A DNA stretch of 64,000 nt from Peteryoungia aggregata LMG 23059 (lineage in GTDB: Bacteria; Pseudomonadota; Alphaproteobacteria; Rhizobiales; Rhizobiaceae): positions 310,001 to 374,000 of the forward strand of contig NZ_JAUSUW010000004.1 of the NCBI RefSeq assembly GCF_030814435.1. The letters run 5' to 3'. How positions within the stretch are numbered: position 1 is the first letter of the stretch; each line of letters begins with the position of its first letter. Shown here one piece after another: positions 56,470 through 64,000 of the stretch. Both the position numbers and the translations under genes were made by a program. Under the pieces are notes generated by a model that saw only the letters and a program-made list of their open reading frames with translations, was not told the origin of the DNA and searched no databases.

Positions 56470-56640
56470 ATGTCGAACGTCATCAAGTTCGAGCGTCCAC
56501 CCGAACCAGAGGCACCGAAGCAGAAGAAAGCGATCTCGCCTGCACTTAGGAAGGCCTTGATCTGGCTCTGTCTTCTCCTCGCCTTCGTCGGAGCCTGGCT
56601 CTATTTCACCCTGCTTGGCGGCGGCGGCGCCACCGCCTGA
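56470..56640 (+). CDS. small single-pass membrane protein, 56 residues
   Basis: A short frame from ATG 56470 to TGA 56640. The N-terminal half is charged and Pro/Lys-rich (SNVIKFERPPEPEAPKQKK); the C-terminal half is one transmembrane helix (LIWLCLLLAFVGAWLYFTLL) ending in a Gly-rich tail. The cytoplasmic-basic, hydrophobic layout suggests a real membrane peptide. The ribosome site is weak. Convergent with kdgK (14 bp between stops). Function unknown. Confidence 0.6.
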   Translation: MSNVIKFERPPEPEAPKQKKAISPALRKALIWLCLLLAFVGAWLYFTLLGGGGATA

Positions 56641-56654
56641 ACGTTGAACAGGTG

Positions 56655-57566
56655 CTAGGCGCCTGTCGCCTCCCGCACCAAGGCACCCCGTGCGCCGATA
56701 ACTTTTGTCGCAAGGCTTGCCCCTGATGCAATCGCCTCACGGGTCGTTGCGCCGTTGATTTCGGCGGCGAGAAACCCCGCATTGAAACTGTCTCCAGCCG
56801 CTGTGGTATCGACCACGCGCTCTGCAGACGGCACCGCCAAAGTGGCAATCGATCCGTCTTCGCAGGTGAACGTCACAGCTCCCGCTCCGTTCTTGACCAC
56901 AACCCGTCGCACACCCTCAGCTAGGTAGCGCCTGATCGTTGCTTGCGGATCGGTATCTCCAAACCAGGTCGCTTCATCCTCAAACGAGGGCAGACAGAGG
57001 TCACTGATCGCCGCTGCGCGATGAATCCAGCCGCGCATGACCTCCGTGTTGTCCCAGAGCCGAGGCCTCAGATTGGGGTCGAAAACGACCGTGCCTCCGC
57101 GGCCGGCAAAGTGACTGAGAGCCTCGATCAAGGCGAGACGATCCTGGTTTGAGAGGATCGCCAGCGTGATGCCCGACCAGTAGGCGATATCCGCATTTTT
57201 CAACGCGCGACCAAGAGCTTCCGGATCACTCGCAAGCCTCTTCGCGGCGCTGTCGCTGCGCCAGTAGGTGAAGCTCCGCTCCCCATCCTTGAGCGTGATG
57301 TAGTAGAGGCCGATCGTCTTGTCGGAGAGGCGGCGGATATGGTCCGTGCCAATTCCCTCGGCCCGGAAGAAATCCACCATCCTGTCTGAAAGACCGTCCG
57401 TGCCGACCGCCGTCAGATAGTCGATCTGCCAGTCGGACCCGAGACTGTGGCGAAGGTAGAAGGCTGTGTTCAGCGTATCACCGGCGAAACCCATGTTCAG
57501 CAGGGCTGGCATTTCGGCCTCCGAAAGCTCGCCCATGCATTCGCCGATAGAGACAATCCGTCCCAT
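56655..57566 (-). CDS. kdgK: 2-keto-3-deoxygluconate kinase (PfkB family)
   Basis: Phosphorylates 2-keto-3-deoxygluconate to KDPG for the Entner-Doudoroff aldolase. The 303-residue ribokinase fold has RIVSIGECMGELSE at the start, the GFAGDTLNTAFYL substrate motif, VVFDPNLRPRLW, and the C-terminal PfkB signature DTTAAGDSFNAGFLAAEI with the catalytic Asp. Start at 57566 (GGGGTGG upstream). Last gene of the GntR-kduD-kdgK set, which handles pectin-derived deoxy-keto-uronates and so complements the galacturonate operon at 23.5-31 kb. Confidence 0.9.
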   Translation of the reverse strand: MGRIVSIGECMGELSEAEMPALLNMGFAGDTLNTAFYLRHSLGSDWQIDYLTAVGTDGLSDRMVDFFRAEGIGTDHIRRLSDKTIGLYYITLKDGERSFTYWRSDSAAKRLASDPEALGRALKNADIAYWSGITLAILSNQDRLALIEALSHFAGRGGTVVFDPNLRPRLWDNTEVMRGWIHRAAAISDLCLPSFEDEATWFGDTDPQATIRRYLAEGVRRVVVKNGAGAVTFTCEDGSIATLAVPSAERVVDTTAAGDSFNAGFLAAEINGATTREAIASGASLATKVIGARGALVREATGA

Positions 57567-57598
57567 ATTCGCCACCCCGTTTCTCATTCCGGTCCTGC

Positions 57599-58354
57599 TT
57601 AACGCGCCAGCCAGCCGCCGTCGACGGGCAGGATCGTGCCATGGACATAAGCGGAGGCATCGGATGCGAGAAAGACCGCGGCACCACCGAGTTCTTCCGG
57701 ATTGCCCCAGCGCCCGGCCGGGATTCGCGCCAGGATATCTCTCGATCGCTTCGGGTCCTCACGCAGCGCCGTCGTGTTGTTGGTCACGAAGTATCCCGGC
57801 GCGATCGCGTTAACGTTGATGCCCTTGCCAGCCCATTCGCAGGCGAGAAGACGGGTCAGTCCTGCAAGCCCGCTTTTCGATGCCGTGTAGGACGGAATGC
57901 GGATACCGCCCTGAAACGAGAGCATGGAAGCGATGTTGATGATCTTCCCGCGCCCATTGGGGATCATGCGTTTGGCGGCCGCCTGAGACAGGAAAAAGGC
58001 CGTCTTCAGGTTGACATCCATGACCGCATCCCAGTCGGCCTCGGAAAAGTCGAGGGCATCGGCGCGACGGATGATGCCGGCATTGTTGACAAGGATATCA
58101 ACGGATCCGAAGGCCGAGATCGCTGCCTCGACGATGGCGTCGACCGGCTCGATCGTCGAGAGATCCGCCGAGAAGGCAGCGAACCGACCGCCCATATCGG
58201 TGATCATCTTCTGCGTTTCCCCCATGCTCGATCGACCGACGCCGAGAACGGCGGCGCCCGCACCCGCGAGCGCAACAGCAATGGCCTGACCGATCCCGGT
58301 ATTGGCGCCGGTAACGATGGCCGTACGGCCGGAAAGATCGAAGGATGACGTCAT
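57599..58354 (-). CDS. kduD: 2-dehydro-3-deoxy-D-gluconate 5-dehydrogenase
   Basis: A classical short-chain dehydrogenase of 251 residues. [20 protein letters not shown] nucleotide loop, NNAGIIRRADALDFSEADWD, Ser in NIASMLSFQGGIRIPSYTAS, catalytic Tyr-Lys in YTASKSGL, and the C-terminal VDGGWLAR. IIRR after NNAG and the closing segment are typical of KduD, which interconverts 2,5-diketo-3-deoxygluconate and 2-keto-3-deoxygluconate. It lies between the GntR regulator and kdgK. A related sugar-acid dehydrogenase specificity is possible. Confidence 0.85.
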   Translation of the reverse strand: MTSSFDLSGRTAIVTGANTGIGQAIAVALAGAGAAVLGVGRSSMGETQKMITDMGGRFAAFSADLSTIEPVDAIVEAAISAFGSVDILVNNAGIIRRADALDFSEADWDAVMDVNLKTAFFLSQAAAKRMIPNGRGKIINIASMLSFQGGIRIPSYTASKSGLAGLTRLLACEWAGKGINVNAIAPGYFVTNNTTALREDPKRSRDILARIPAGRWGNPEELGGAAVFLASDASAYVHGTILPVDGGWLAR

Positions 58355-58398
58355 GATGGAACTCCCGAAGTGTGTAGTGAAAGTCGCCCGTTGCAGCG

Positions 58399-59133
58399 CT
58401 AGGTCTCGTCGATGAACAGTGTGGGATCGAGATGCTCGATATCCTGCAGTTCCTCGGTCATCCGACCGATGTGCTGGCTCATCGACAGGACCGCCTGACT
58501 GCCGTCGCGGCGACTGATTCCGTCGATGATTGCGGCGTGCTCGGCAATCACCAGGTCGAGCCGCCCCGCCTGCGGCAAGGTGATATAGCGGTAGCGATCG
58601 ATCTGTACCTTGACCTGCGCAATCACCGTCCAGATGCCTGGATAGCCGGCCATTTGGGCAATCAATTGATGGAAGTCGGAATCAATCCGATGGAAAGCCG
58701 CGATGTCTCCGGCTTGTGCGGCCGTTTCGAGAGCCACCTGGTTGGCGTTCAGCTCGACCAGCCGCTCATCCTGCACGGCAGCGACCGCCAGTGAGACCGT
58801 CGTTGCCTCCAGCGCCTTTCGAATGAGGATCGCCTCATAGAGCGCTCGTCGGGGGATACGGGCAACGAAGGTACCCGATTGCGGATAGATTTCGACGAGC
58901 CCCTCGTCGGCCAGTCGCAACAGGGCCTCGCGCACGGGCGTCCGACTGACGCCAAAATGCTGGCCAAGCTGCTTTTCGTTCAGCATGTCGAGCGGCTTCA
59001 ATTCCATCCGCACGATCTGGTCACGAAGGGCAGCGTGAATATGGGTGGCGGCGCGTCCGTCACGCGTACGGCCCCGATGGTGTTCCGTCGGCACGGATCG
59101 GGTTCGCCGCCCGCCTTTGTCTCGTTCCACCAT
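58399..59133 (-). CDS. FCD-family GntR transcriptional regulator
   Basis: A 244-residue repressor-type protein. The winged helix reads HIHAALRDQIVRMELKPLDM, then FGVSRTPVREALLRLADEGL; the FCD domain has IRKALEATTVSLAVAAV, DSDFHQLIAQMAGYPG and EHAAIIDGISRRD with the metal-ligand His residues. An N-terminal Arg/Lys-rich extension precedes the DNA-binding domain. ATG at 59133 follows GGAGGGG. It is co-directional with kduD (44 bp gap) and likely autoregulates through the inverted repeat just upstream. Confidence 0.87.
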   Translation of the reverse strand: MVERDKGGRRTRSVPTEHHRGRTRDGRAATHIHAALRDQIVRMELKPLDMLNEKQLGQHFGVSRTPVREALLRLADEGLVEIYPQSGTFVARIPRRALYEAILIRKALEATTVSLAVAAVQDERLVELNANQVALETAAQAGDIAAFHRIDSDFHQLIAQMAGYPGIWTVIAQVKVQIDRYRYITLPQAGRLDLVIAEHAAIIDGISRRDGSQAVLSMSQHIGRMTEELQDIEHLDPTLFIDET

Positions 59134-59147
59134 GCGCCCCTCCACAA

Positions 59148-59174
59148 CTGATATACTAATATTTCAGATATCAG
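59148..59174 (-). promoter_or_regulatory. inverted repeat upstream of the kduD/kdgK GntR gene
   Basis: CTGATAT and ATATCAG arms (59148-59154, 59168-59174) flank ATACTAATAT (59153-59162), a near-palindrome. It lies 15 bases before the GntR start, a likely autoregulatory operator overlapping the promoter. Confidence 0.45.
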
Positions 59175-59622
59175 GATCTGTAAACCGATTGAGTTGTGGA
59201 CGGCCCCAGTTCGATGCAAGAGGCTCACGAAGACGACGCCATATCCGCTGGATTAAGCAGTCGCGAGGGTATCGACCGGTCTTCGGAATGCAGAGCAACC
59301 GGCACGGTGATGACGTCGAGCGAAACGTCTTCCGTTCGTGATTGGTCCTTCTCGTCGTGCTCTATAAGGCCTTAGTAGCCAGCGCCGCGGGGAAGCGAGG
59401 CTAATCGGCGTACTCATTCACGGCTTCAGCAGCAAAGAGCGAGATGCTTGCTGGGCCGCCAGCGAACCGACCGCGCCTGATGGGATGACAAGATCGATCA
59501 AAGGCCACGGCCTCCAACGCGGAGAACATGGAGGCCTCTACGAGCGGATCATCCGCCACGGGAACGAAAGACAAGCTCGTCACGGCGAGGATCACCTGTA
59601 CCGCGACGAACGAGATGCCTGC
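59175..59622. other. non-coding spacer
   Basis: About 450 bp between the GntR promoter and the methyltransferase stop. A 64-codon minus-strand frame (59401-59595) has no recognised domain. Nothing else could be supported. Confidence 0.35.
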
Positions 59623-60426
59623 TCATTTCTCCGCGCTGATGGCATAACGATGCTGGGTCGCCCGCTCGAGACCTTTGAAGAACGAGAAGTTCCTGCGTTG
59701 AGCCCGATGAATTGCGGCCATGTCCTGATCGACCGTGACTTTCGAGAATCCGGCCGCCCGCAACAGCTCCGCGACGGCGTTCGCATGCGCACCGTGAGAA
59801 AAATGCACGCGCGATAGAATACGATTATGCGTCTCGGCCATGTCGCGGTTCGGTGCGCCGTGCACCGCATCCCGGGCAAGGCCGAGCTTGGCGGCCATCT
59901 GCGTGAGCCGCTTCATGAGTCTGGTCAGCACCGAAGTGTTGACGAAATCTCCATCGACGATCAGCACCTTGCCTCCCGTTTTCAACAGGCGATGCCACTC
60001 CTGAAAACAGGCCAGCGGATCGACCAGGGTCCAGACCAGATGCCGGTTGGTGATCGCATCATAGCTCTCATCTGCCTCCATGGTCCGCTCGGCATCCCCA
60101 ACCAGGAAGCGAATCTGACGTCCACGCGCCTTTGCCTTTGCCTTCGCGCGTTCGAGCATGGGCTCCGCCCAGTCCAGTCCGGTGACCCGGAATCCGAGAT
60201 CATCCAACAGGTGTGAAACGACGGCGGTGCCACAGGCGAGGTCGAGGGCTGATCTCCCCTCTCCCGGACCCAGGTGCTTCAAGATAAGCGCATGCCAGGC
60301 TGCTCTCTCTTCTTCGGAGAAGATCTCGTGTCCCGGCTGGTTGTCGAACGTCTCTGCCCGCAATGACCAATAGGCTTTGATTTCGTCACGAAGATCATGA
60401 TTGGAAAGGGCGCTAACTGCTTGCAT
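59623..60426 (-). CDS. class I SAM-dependent methyltransferase near iron importer
   Basis: A 267-residue methyltransferase. Motif I is ALDLACGTAVVSHLLDDLG, followed by VTGLDWAEPMLERAKAKAKA and a motif around DAITNRHLVWTLVDPLACF and LKTGGKVLIVDGDF, the UbiE/methyltransf_11 pattern. It is divergent from the iron-complex binding protein, sharing a 116-bp spacer with a TGA-N9-TCA iron box, so co-regulation by iron is plausible. It might modify a siderophore or haem-related ligand; this is inference only. Confidence 0.83.
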   Translation of the reverse strand: MQAVSALSNHDLRDEIKAYWSLRAETFDNQPGHEIFSEEERAAWHALILKHLGPGEGRSALDLACGTAVVSHLLDDLGFRVTGLDWAEPMLERAKAKAKARGRQIRFLVGDAERTMEADESYDAITNRHLVWTLVDPLACFQEWHRLLKTGGKVLIVDGDFVNTSVLTRLMKRLTQMAAKLGLARDAVHGAPNRDMAETHNRILSRVHFSHGAHANAVAELLRAAGFSKVTVDQDMAAIHRAQRRNFSFFKGLERATQHRYAISAEK

Positions 60427-60482
60427 TGTTTTGTTCTTCCGGATCGGTTCGAAGAGGTTGGAACCCTTCTAAAAGATATTTC

Positions 60483-60511
60483 TTGACTGAGGAAGTCATA
60501 AAAACATAGAT
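60483..60511 (+). promoter_or_regulatory. promoter with RirA-type iron box (IRO)
   Basis: TGACTGAGGAAGTCA (60484-60498) fits the rhizobial iron-responsive operator TGA-N9-TCA and is palindromic in its arms (TGACT / AGTCA). It overlaps a -35-like TTGACT (60483-60488), with ATAGAT 17 bases downstream as a weak -10. Iron-replete repression by RirA is expected. Confidence 0.6.
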
Positions 60512-60542
60512 CACGGCACAATCACAAGCAGGAGAACTGATC

Positions 60543-61682
60543 GTGTTCAAGATGGAGAAGGTGGCTTCTGCCGCCGCGATTTCGCTCGTCCTTTTTTCAA
60601 GCGTCGCACTGGCCGGCGAGACTGTGAAGATCAAGGACATCACCGGTCGTGAAGTCGAGGTGAGCGTTCCGGTCGAACGCGTGATCCTCGGCGAAGGTCG
60701 CCAGATCTATTTCACCGCAGCGCTCGACACCGACAATCCGTTCGGCCGCGTCGTCGGCTGGCGCGACGACTTCAAGAAGGCCGATCTCGACGGCTACAAC
60801 ATCTACCTCCAGAAATTCCCGGAGATGGAAAAGATCCCGACTTTCGGCGGCATGAAGGACGGCACCTTCGACATTGAGCAGGCTGTTGCGCTGAAGCCCG
60901 ACGTCATCATCATGAACACGGAAGCGAAGTCCGCGACCGAAGAGAGCGGCTATATCGAAAAGCTCGCCGCCGTCGGCATTCCGCTCGTCTATATCGACTT
61001 CCGCGAGAAGCCGATGGAAAACACCGATGATTCCATGCGCATCATCGGCAAGCTCTTTGGCAAGGAAGAGCGTGCAGAAGATTTCGTCAAGTTCCACGAT
61101 GAACAGATCGCCAAGGTGACAGACGTGCTGGCCAAGCAGGTCGACCTCAAGAAGCCGGTTGTCTTCATGGAGCGCGCCGGTGGCTATTCCGACGATTGCT
61201 GCATGTCCTTCGGCAACGAGAACTTCGGCAAGATGGTCGAACTTGCCGGCGGCATCAACATGGCAAAGGACATCATTCCTGGCACCTTCGGTACCGTCAA
61301 TCCTGAGCAGATCATCGCCTCGAACCCGGACCAGGTCATCGTGACCGGCTCGAACTGGGAGCTCTATGTTCCCGGCGGCAAGTGGGTCGGCGTCGGCCCG
61401 GGCGCCGACAAGGCTGAAGCCGCACGCAAGCTCTCCGAACTGATGAAGCGCCCCGGCTTCACGGACATCAAGGCCGTCACGGACGGAAACGTTCACGCCA
61501 TCTGGCACCAGTTCTACAACAGCCCCTACCAGTTCGTTGCCGTCCAGCAGATCGCAAAGTGGCTCCATCCGGATCTCTTCAAGGACGTCGATGCCGAGGC
61601 AACCTTCAAGGAAATGCATGAGCGCTTCCTGCCGGTTGAATACCATTCCGGCTACTTTGCCTCGCTGAAGGCTGGTTCCTAA
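60543..61682 (+). CDS. iron-complex ABC transporter substrate-binding protein, first copy
   Basis: A 379-residue class III (FecB/TroA-like) periplasmic protein. The GTG at 60543 has AGGAG eight bases upstream, whereas the ATG at 60552 is too far from it; the signal peptide ends SSVALA. Conserved segments: IKDITGREVEVSVPVERVIL, VALKPDVIIMNTEA, GIPLVYIDFREKP and NPDQVIVTGSNWELY. An unusual adjacent Cys pair occurs in YSDDCCMSFGNENFG, shared with the second copy. The ligand is probably a ferric siderophore or other iron complex. Confidence 0.88.
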   Translation: MFKMEKVASAAAISLVLFSSVALAGETVKIKDITGREVEVSVPVERVILGEGRQIYFTAALDTDNPFGRVVGWRDDFKKADLDGYNIYLQKFPEMEKIPTFGGMKDGTFDIEQAVALKPDVIIMNTEAKSATEESGYIEKLAAVGIPLVYIDFREKPMENTDDSMRIIGKLFGKEERAEDFVKFHDEQIAKVTDVLAKQVDLKKPVVFMERAGGYSDDCCMSFGNENFGKMVELAGGINMAKDIIPGTFGTVNPEQIIASNPDQVIVTGSNWELYVPGGKWVGVGPGADKAEAARKLSELMKRPGFTDIKAVTDGNVHAIWHQFYNSPYQFVAVQQIAKWLHPDLFKDVDAEATFKEMHERFLPVEYHSGYFASLKAGS

Positions 61683-61692
61683 CGACCCTATC

Positions 61693-61731
61693 GCCGGCAC
61701 CCGTTCCAACTTTCCGGGTGCCGGCCTCTTT
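61693..61731 (+). terminator. intercistronic attenuator between the two binding-protein genes
   Basis: A perfect 11-base stem GCCGGCACCCG / CGGGTGCCGGC (61693-61725) with an 11-base loop, followed by CTCTTT. It probably gives partial termination so that the first binding protein is made in excess. Confidence 0.65.
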
Positions 61732-61744
61732 CGAGGATGACAGC

Positions 61745-62881
61745 ATGATGTTGGCGAAGTTTCTCGGGGCGGTGATCGCCCTTTCAGCCGTTTTTGGCTC
61801 CCCTGTGCTGGCTGCCGAGGTCATCGACATCACCGGTCGCAAGGTCGAGATCGACCTGCCGGCCAAGCGTGTCCTGGTCGGTGAAGCCCGGCAGATCCAC
61901 ACGATCGCGGCCCTGACCGGCGATCATCTCCTCGACCGCATCGTCGGGTGGCGAGATGACTTCTTCACCAAGGATCCCGACAGCTATCAGGCTTATGCCG
62001 AGCGCTTCCCCGCGCTCGCGACCCTTCCCCGCTTCGGCTATGTCGCAAACAGCACCTTCGATCTCGAGGCGGCGATCATGCTTGCGCCCGATGTGATCAC
62101 GCTCAATATCGAATCCCAGAAGGTTGCGGTTGAAAGCGGCATGGAGGCGAAGGCCGCCGCTGCTGGCATTGCCATCGTCTATGTCGATTTCCGCGTTGAT
62201 GCAGCAAAGAACACCGAAAACAGCATTCGCATCCTGGGCCAGATCTTCGGCGCAGACGGCAGGGCAGAGGATCTGATCGCCTATCGCCGCGAACAGTTGG
62301 CACGGGTCACCGACAGGCTGGCGAAGGTGGCGGATATTGTACGACCCAAGGTCTTTATCGAGCGGGCTCCCGGCAATGATGCCGAAAACGGCTGCTGCCG
62401 CAGCTTCGGTCCCTATAACTTTGGCGAAATGGTTGAACAGGCCGGCGGGCACAATATCGCAGCCGACGTGATCAAGACCACGTTTGGCGATATCAATCTC
62501 GAGCAGCTGATCATCGAGGACCCTGATCTCTACATTGCCACCGGCTCGAACTGGGCGGCTGAATCCAAGACGAACCGTTTCGTCCATGTTGGTCGCGGTG
62601 CCGATCCTGCCGCTGCAAAGGCGAAGCTGAAGACCCTGATGGAACGCACCGGGTTTCCCGAGCTGACGGCCGTAAAGACCGGCCATGTGCATGCCGTCTG
62701 GCACCAGTTCTACGGCGTGCCTTACGAGTTCGTGGCAGTCCAGCAATTTGCCAAATGGTTCCACCCCGATCTCTTTGCCGATCTCGATCCGGAGGCAACC
62801 TTCCGGGACCTTCACGAACGGTTCCTGCCGGTACCCTACAAATCCGGATATTTTGCCTCTCTGAATGAGGAGACGAACTGA
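61745..62881 (+). CDS. iron-complex ABC transporter substrate-binding protein, second copy
   Basis: A 378-residue paralogue of the preceding protein, alike along its length (VIDITGRKVEIDLPAKRVLV; VGWRDDFFTKDPDSYQAYAE; HVHAVWHQFYGVPYEFVAVQ). A signal peptide ends SPVLA. The double Cys is conserved (ENGCCRSFGPYNFG). Start at ATG 61745 with GAGG upstream; an ATG at 61748 is adjacent. The stop overlaps the permease start (TGATG at 62879-62883). The two proteins may serve one permease with different ligands. Confidence 0.88.
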   Translation: MMLAKFLGAVIALSAVFGSPVLAAEVIDITGRKVEIDLPAKRVLVGEARQIHTIAALTGDHLLDRIVGWRDDFFTKDPDSYQAYAERFPALATLPRFGYVANSTFDLEAAIMLAPDVITLNIESQKVAVESGMEAKAAAAGIAIVYVDFRVDAAKNTENSIRILGQIFGADGRAEDLIAYRREQLARVTDRLAKVADIVRPKVFIERAPGNDAENGCCRSFGPYNFGEMVEQAGGHNIAADVIKTTFGDINLEQLIIEDPDLYIATGSNWAAESKTNRFVHVGRGADPAAAKAKLKTLMERTGFPELTAVKTGHVHAVWHQFYGVPYEFVAVQQFAKWFHPDLFADLDPEATFRDLHERFLPVPYKSGYFASLNEETN

Positions 62882-63948
62882 TGGCGGCCGCAATTGAAGG
62901 CGTCGAAATGGCGGAGGGGCGCACGCGCTACCGCGCCATCGCTGCACGCCGCACTGGCATTCTCGGTTTGCTGGTCCTGGCACTGCTTCTCAGCATAGCG
63001 GTCGATATGGCCTATGGCCCGGCCCGCTACAGCCTGACGGAGGTCATCTCGACGATCTGGAATCCGGCAGGTGCCAGCAATCAGCTCCGCGTCGTCATCT
63101 GGGACATCCGCATGCCGATCGCCTTGATGGCGGTGACGGTCGGCGCCTGCCTGTCGTTGGCCGGTGCGCAGATGCAGACTATCCTCGCCAACCCGCTGGC
63201 CAGCCCCTTTACGCTTGGCATTTCGGCTGCCGCCGGTTTTGGTGCAGCACTCGGCCTTGTCGCGGGCGTCGCGGTCTTTCCGGCCGCCGTTCAATACATG
63301 GTGCCGATCAATGCCTTCCTCATGGCGATGCTTGCATCCCTGTTCATCTACAGCGTCTCGACGCTCCGGGGCGTGACGGTCGAAACGATCATCCTTCTCG
63401 GGATCGCCCTTGTCTTTACGTTCAACGCGCTGCTCTCGTTGCTCGAATACCTCGCGTCCGAACAGGCGCTCGCTGCTGTGGTCTTCTGGACCATGGGCTC
63501 GCTGACCAAGGCCACCTGGGCCAAGGTCGGGGTGACCTTGGCCGTGCTCGTTGTCTGTGTGCCGCTCTTTGCCCGCCGTGCCTGGGCGCTGACAGCGCTT
63601 CGCCTCGGAGATGACAAGGCTGCCTCCTTCGGCGTCAACGTCAAGGCCCTCAGGCTGGAAACCATGATGCTGGTCAGCCTGCTTGCCGCCATTCCGGTTT
63701 CCTTTGTCGGCACGATCGGCTTCATCGGCCTCGTCGGCCCGCATATCGCCCGGATGCTGGTGGGCGAAGACCAGCGGTTCTTCCTGCCGGGATCGGTTCT
63801 GTGCGGCGCGCTTCTTCTGTCCGTCACGTCGGTCGTGTCAAAGACGATCATTCCCGGCGCGATCATGCCGATCGGGGTGATTACCGCTCTTGTCGGCGTC
63901 CCCTTCTTCTTCTCCCTCATTTTCACCAACAGGAGGCGCGCATGGTAG
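62881..63948 (+). CDS. FecCD-family iron ABC transporter permease
   Basis: A 355-residue BtuC/FecCD permease with about nine or ten helices. Signatures: VVIWDIRMPIALMAVTVGAC (family RLPR-like start), AGAQMQTILANPLASPFTLG, FWTMGSLTKATW, and FVGTIGFIGLVGPHIARMLV. ATPase contact is expected around the GPHIARMLVGEDQRF loop. Coupled to the upstream binding protein and overlapping the ATPase start by seven bases. Confidence 0.93.
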   Translation: MAAAIEGVEMAEGRTRYRAIAARRTGILGLLVLALLLSIAVDMAYGPARYSLTEVISTIWNPAGASNQLRVVIWDIRMPIALMAVTVGACLSLAGAQMQTILANPLASPFTLGISAAAGFGAALGLVAGVAVFPAAVQYMVPINAFLMAMLASLFIYSVSTLRGVTVETIILLGIALVFTFNALLSLLEYLASEQALAAVVFWTMGSLTKATWAKVGVTLAVLVVCVPLFARRAWALTALRLGDDKAASFGVNVKALRLETMMLVSLLAAIPVSFVGTIGFIGLVGPHIARMLVGEDQRFFLPGSVLCGALLLSVTSVVSKTIIPGAIMPIGVITALVGVPFFFSLIFTNRRRAW

Positions 63949-64000
63949 CCCTCAGGCTCGAAGCCCTTGGCGCGCAATATGGTCGCCACCGCGTTTTCTC
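63942..64000 (+). CDS. iron ABC transporter ATP-binding protein, 3' end outside window
   Basis: Only about 19 residues are present (VALRLEALGAQYGRHRVFS), the first strand and A-loop Tyr of an ABC ATPase. AGGAGG lies just before the ATG, and the start overlaps the permease stop. Identified by position and this short match; the rest is beyond the window. Confidence 0.75.
   Translation, partial: MVALRLEALGAQYGRHRVF

Noticed and set aside
56193-56549. A 118-codon plus-strand frame
   Set aside because: Arg/Ser/Pro-rich composition, overlaps the better-supported 56-residue gene, no domain.
59401-59595. A 64-codon minus-strand frame after the methyltransferase
   Set aside because: No recognisable domain, no ribosome site, and no conservation can be judged from the sequence alone.

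Overview
The window looks like chromosomal or chromid DNA of a Rhizobiaceae bacterium (Agrobacterium/Rhizobium/Ensifer group). The evidence is the GC-rich codon use, a uronate catabolic block in the gene order I recall for Agrobacterium tumefaciens, rhizobial palindromic repeats (one pair inside a coding region), a TGA-N9-TCA iron box of the RirA type, and densely packed ABC and TRAP transporter operons. No rRNA, tRNA, CRISPR array, insertion sequence or phage gene was seen. Function calls rest on motif reading and family knowledge; nothing was searched against a database.

Layout. (1) 1-3.2 kb: a small-molecule or glycan modification cluster (GT4 glycosyltransferase, SAM methyltransferase, RibD-type reductase, cytochrome b561). 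(2) 3.3-4.5 kb: a LpoA-like lipoprotein. (3) 4.5-23.5 kb: a giant-adhesin system. It has a LapG-type periplasmic cysteine protease, a ribbon-helix-helix/PAS regulator, a type I secretion machine (HlyD, ABC exporter, TolC) and a 3798-residue adhesin with eight tandem ~195-residue repeats, a vWA domain and RTX motifs. No LapD-like c-di-GMP receptor is in the window. (4) 23.5-31.2 kb: oxidative galacturonate/glucuronate catabolism (uronate dehydrogenase, FCD-GntR regulator, KdgD, galactarolactone cycloisomerase and isomerase, TRAP transporter), with a shared candidate operator. (5) 31.3-36.1 kb: ornithine cyclodeaminase family protein, GAF-GGDEF diguanylate cyclase, RecX, and a GAF histidine kinase with a LuxR-type response regulator. 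(6) 36.3-41.8 kb: a sugar ABC importer with an SMP-30 lactonase.

(7) 41.8-51.8 kb: a guanidine-assimilation operon (ABC importer, the two urea-carboxylase-associated proteins that form carboxyguanidine deiminase, biotin carboxylase, allophanate hydrolase). A clear guanidine-I (ykkC) riboswitch precedes it, with a sigma-54 promoter element immediately upstream. The carboxylase carries an in-frame palindromic repeat pair. (8) 52-56.6 kb: a divergent quinone-reductase-like NmrA protein and HxlR regulator, a TadG-like vWA protein, a PAS-PAS-HTH regulator and a 56-residue membrane protein. (9) 56.6-59.1 kb: GntR-kduD-kdgK, a deoxy-ketouronate branch complementing region 4. (10) 59.6-64 kb: a methyltransferase divergent from an iron-complex ABC importer with two tandem paralogous binding proteins, a permease and the start of the ATPase.

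The most distinctive points are the LapA/LapG-like system paired with an RHH-PAS protein instead of a visible LapD, the double (sigma-54 plus riboswitch) gating of guanidine use, and the repeat pair tolerated inside the guanidine carboxylase.
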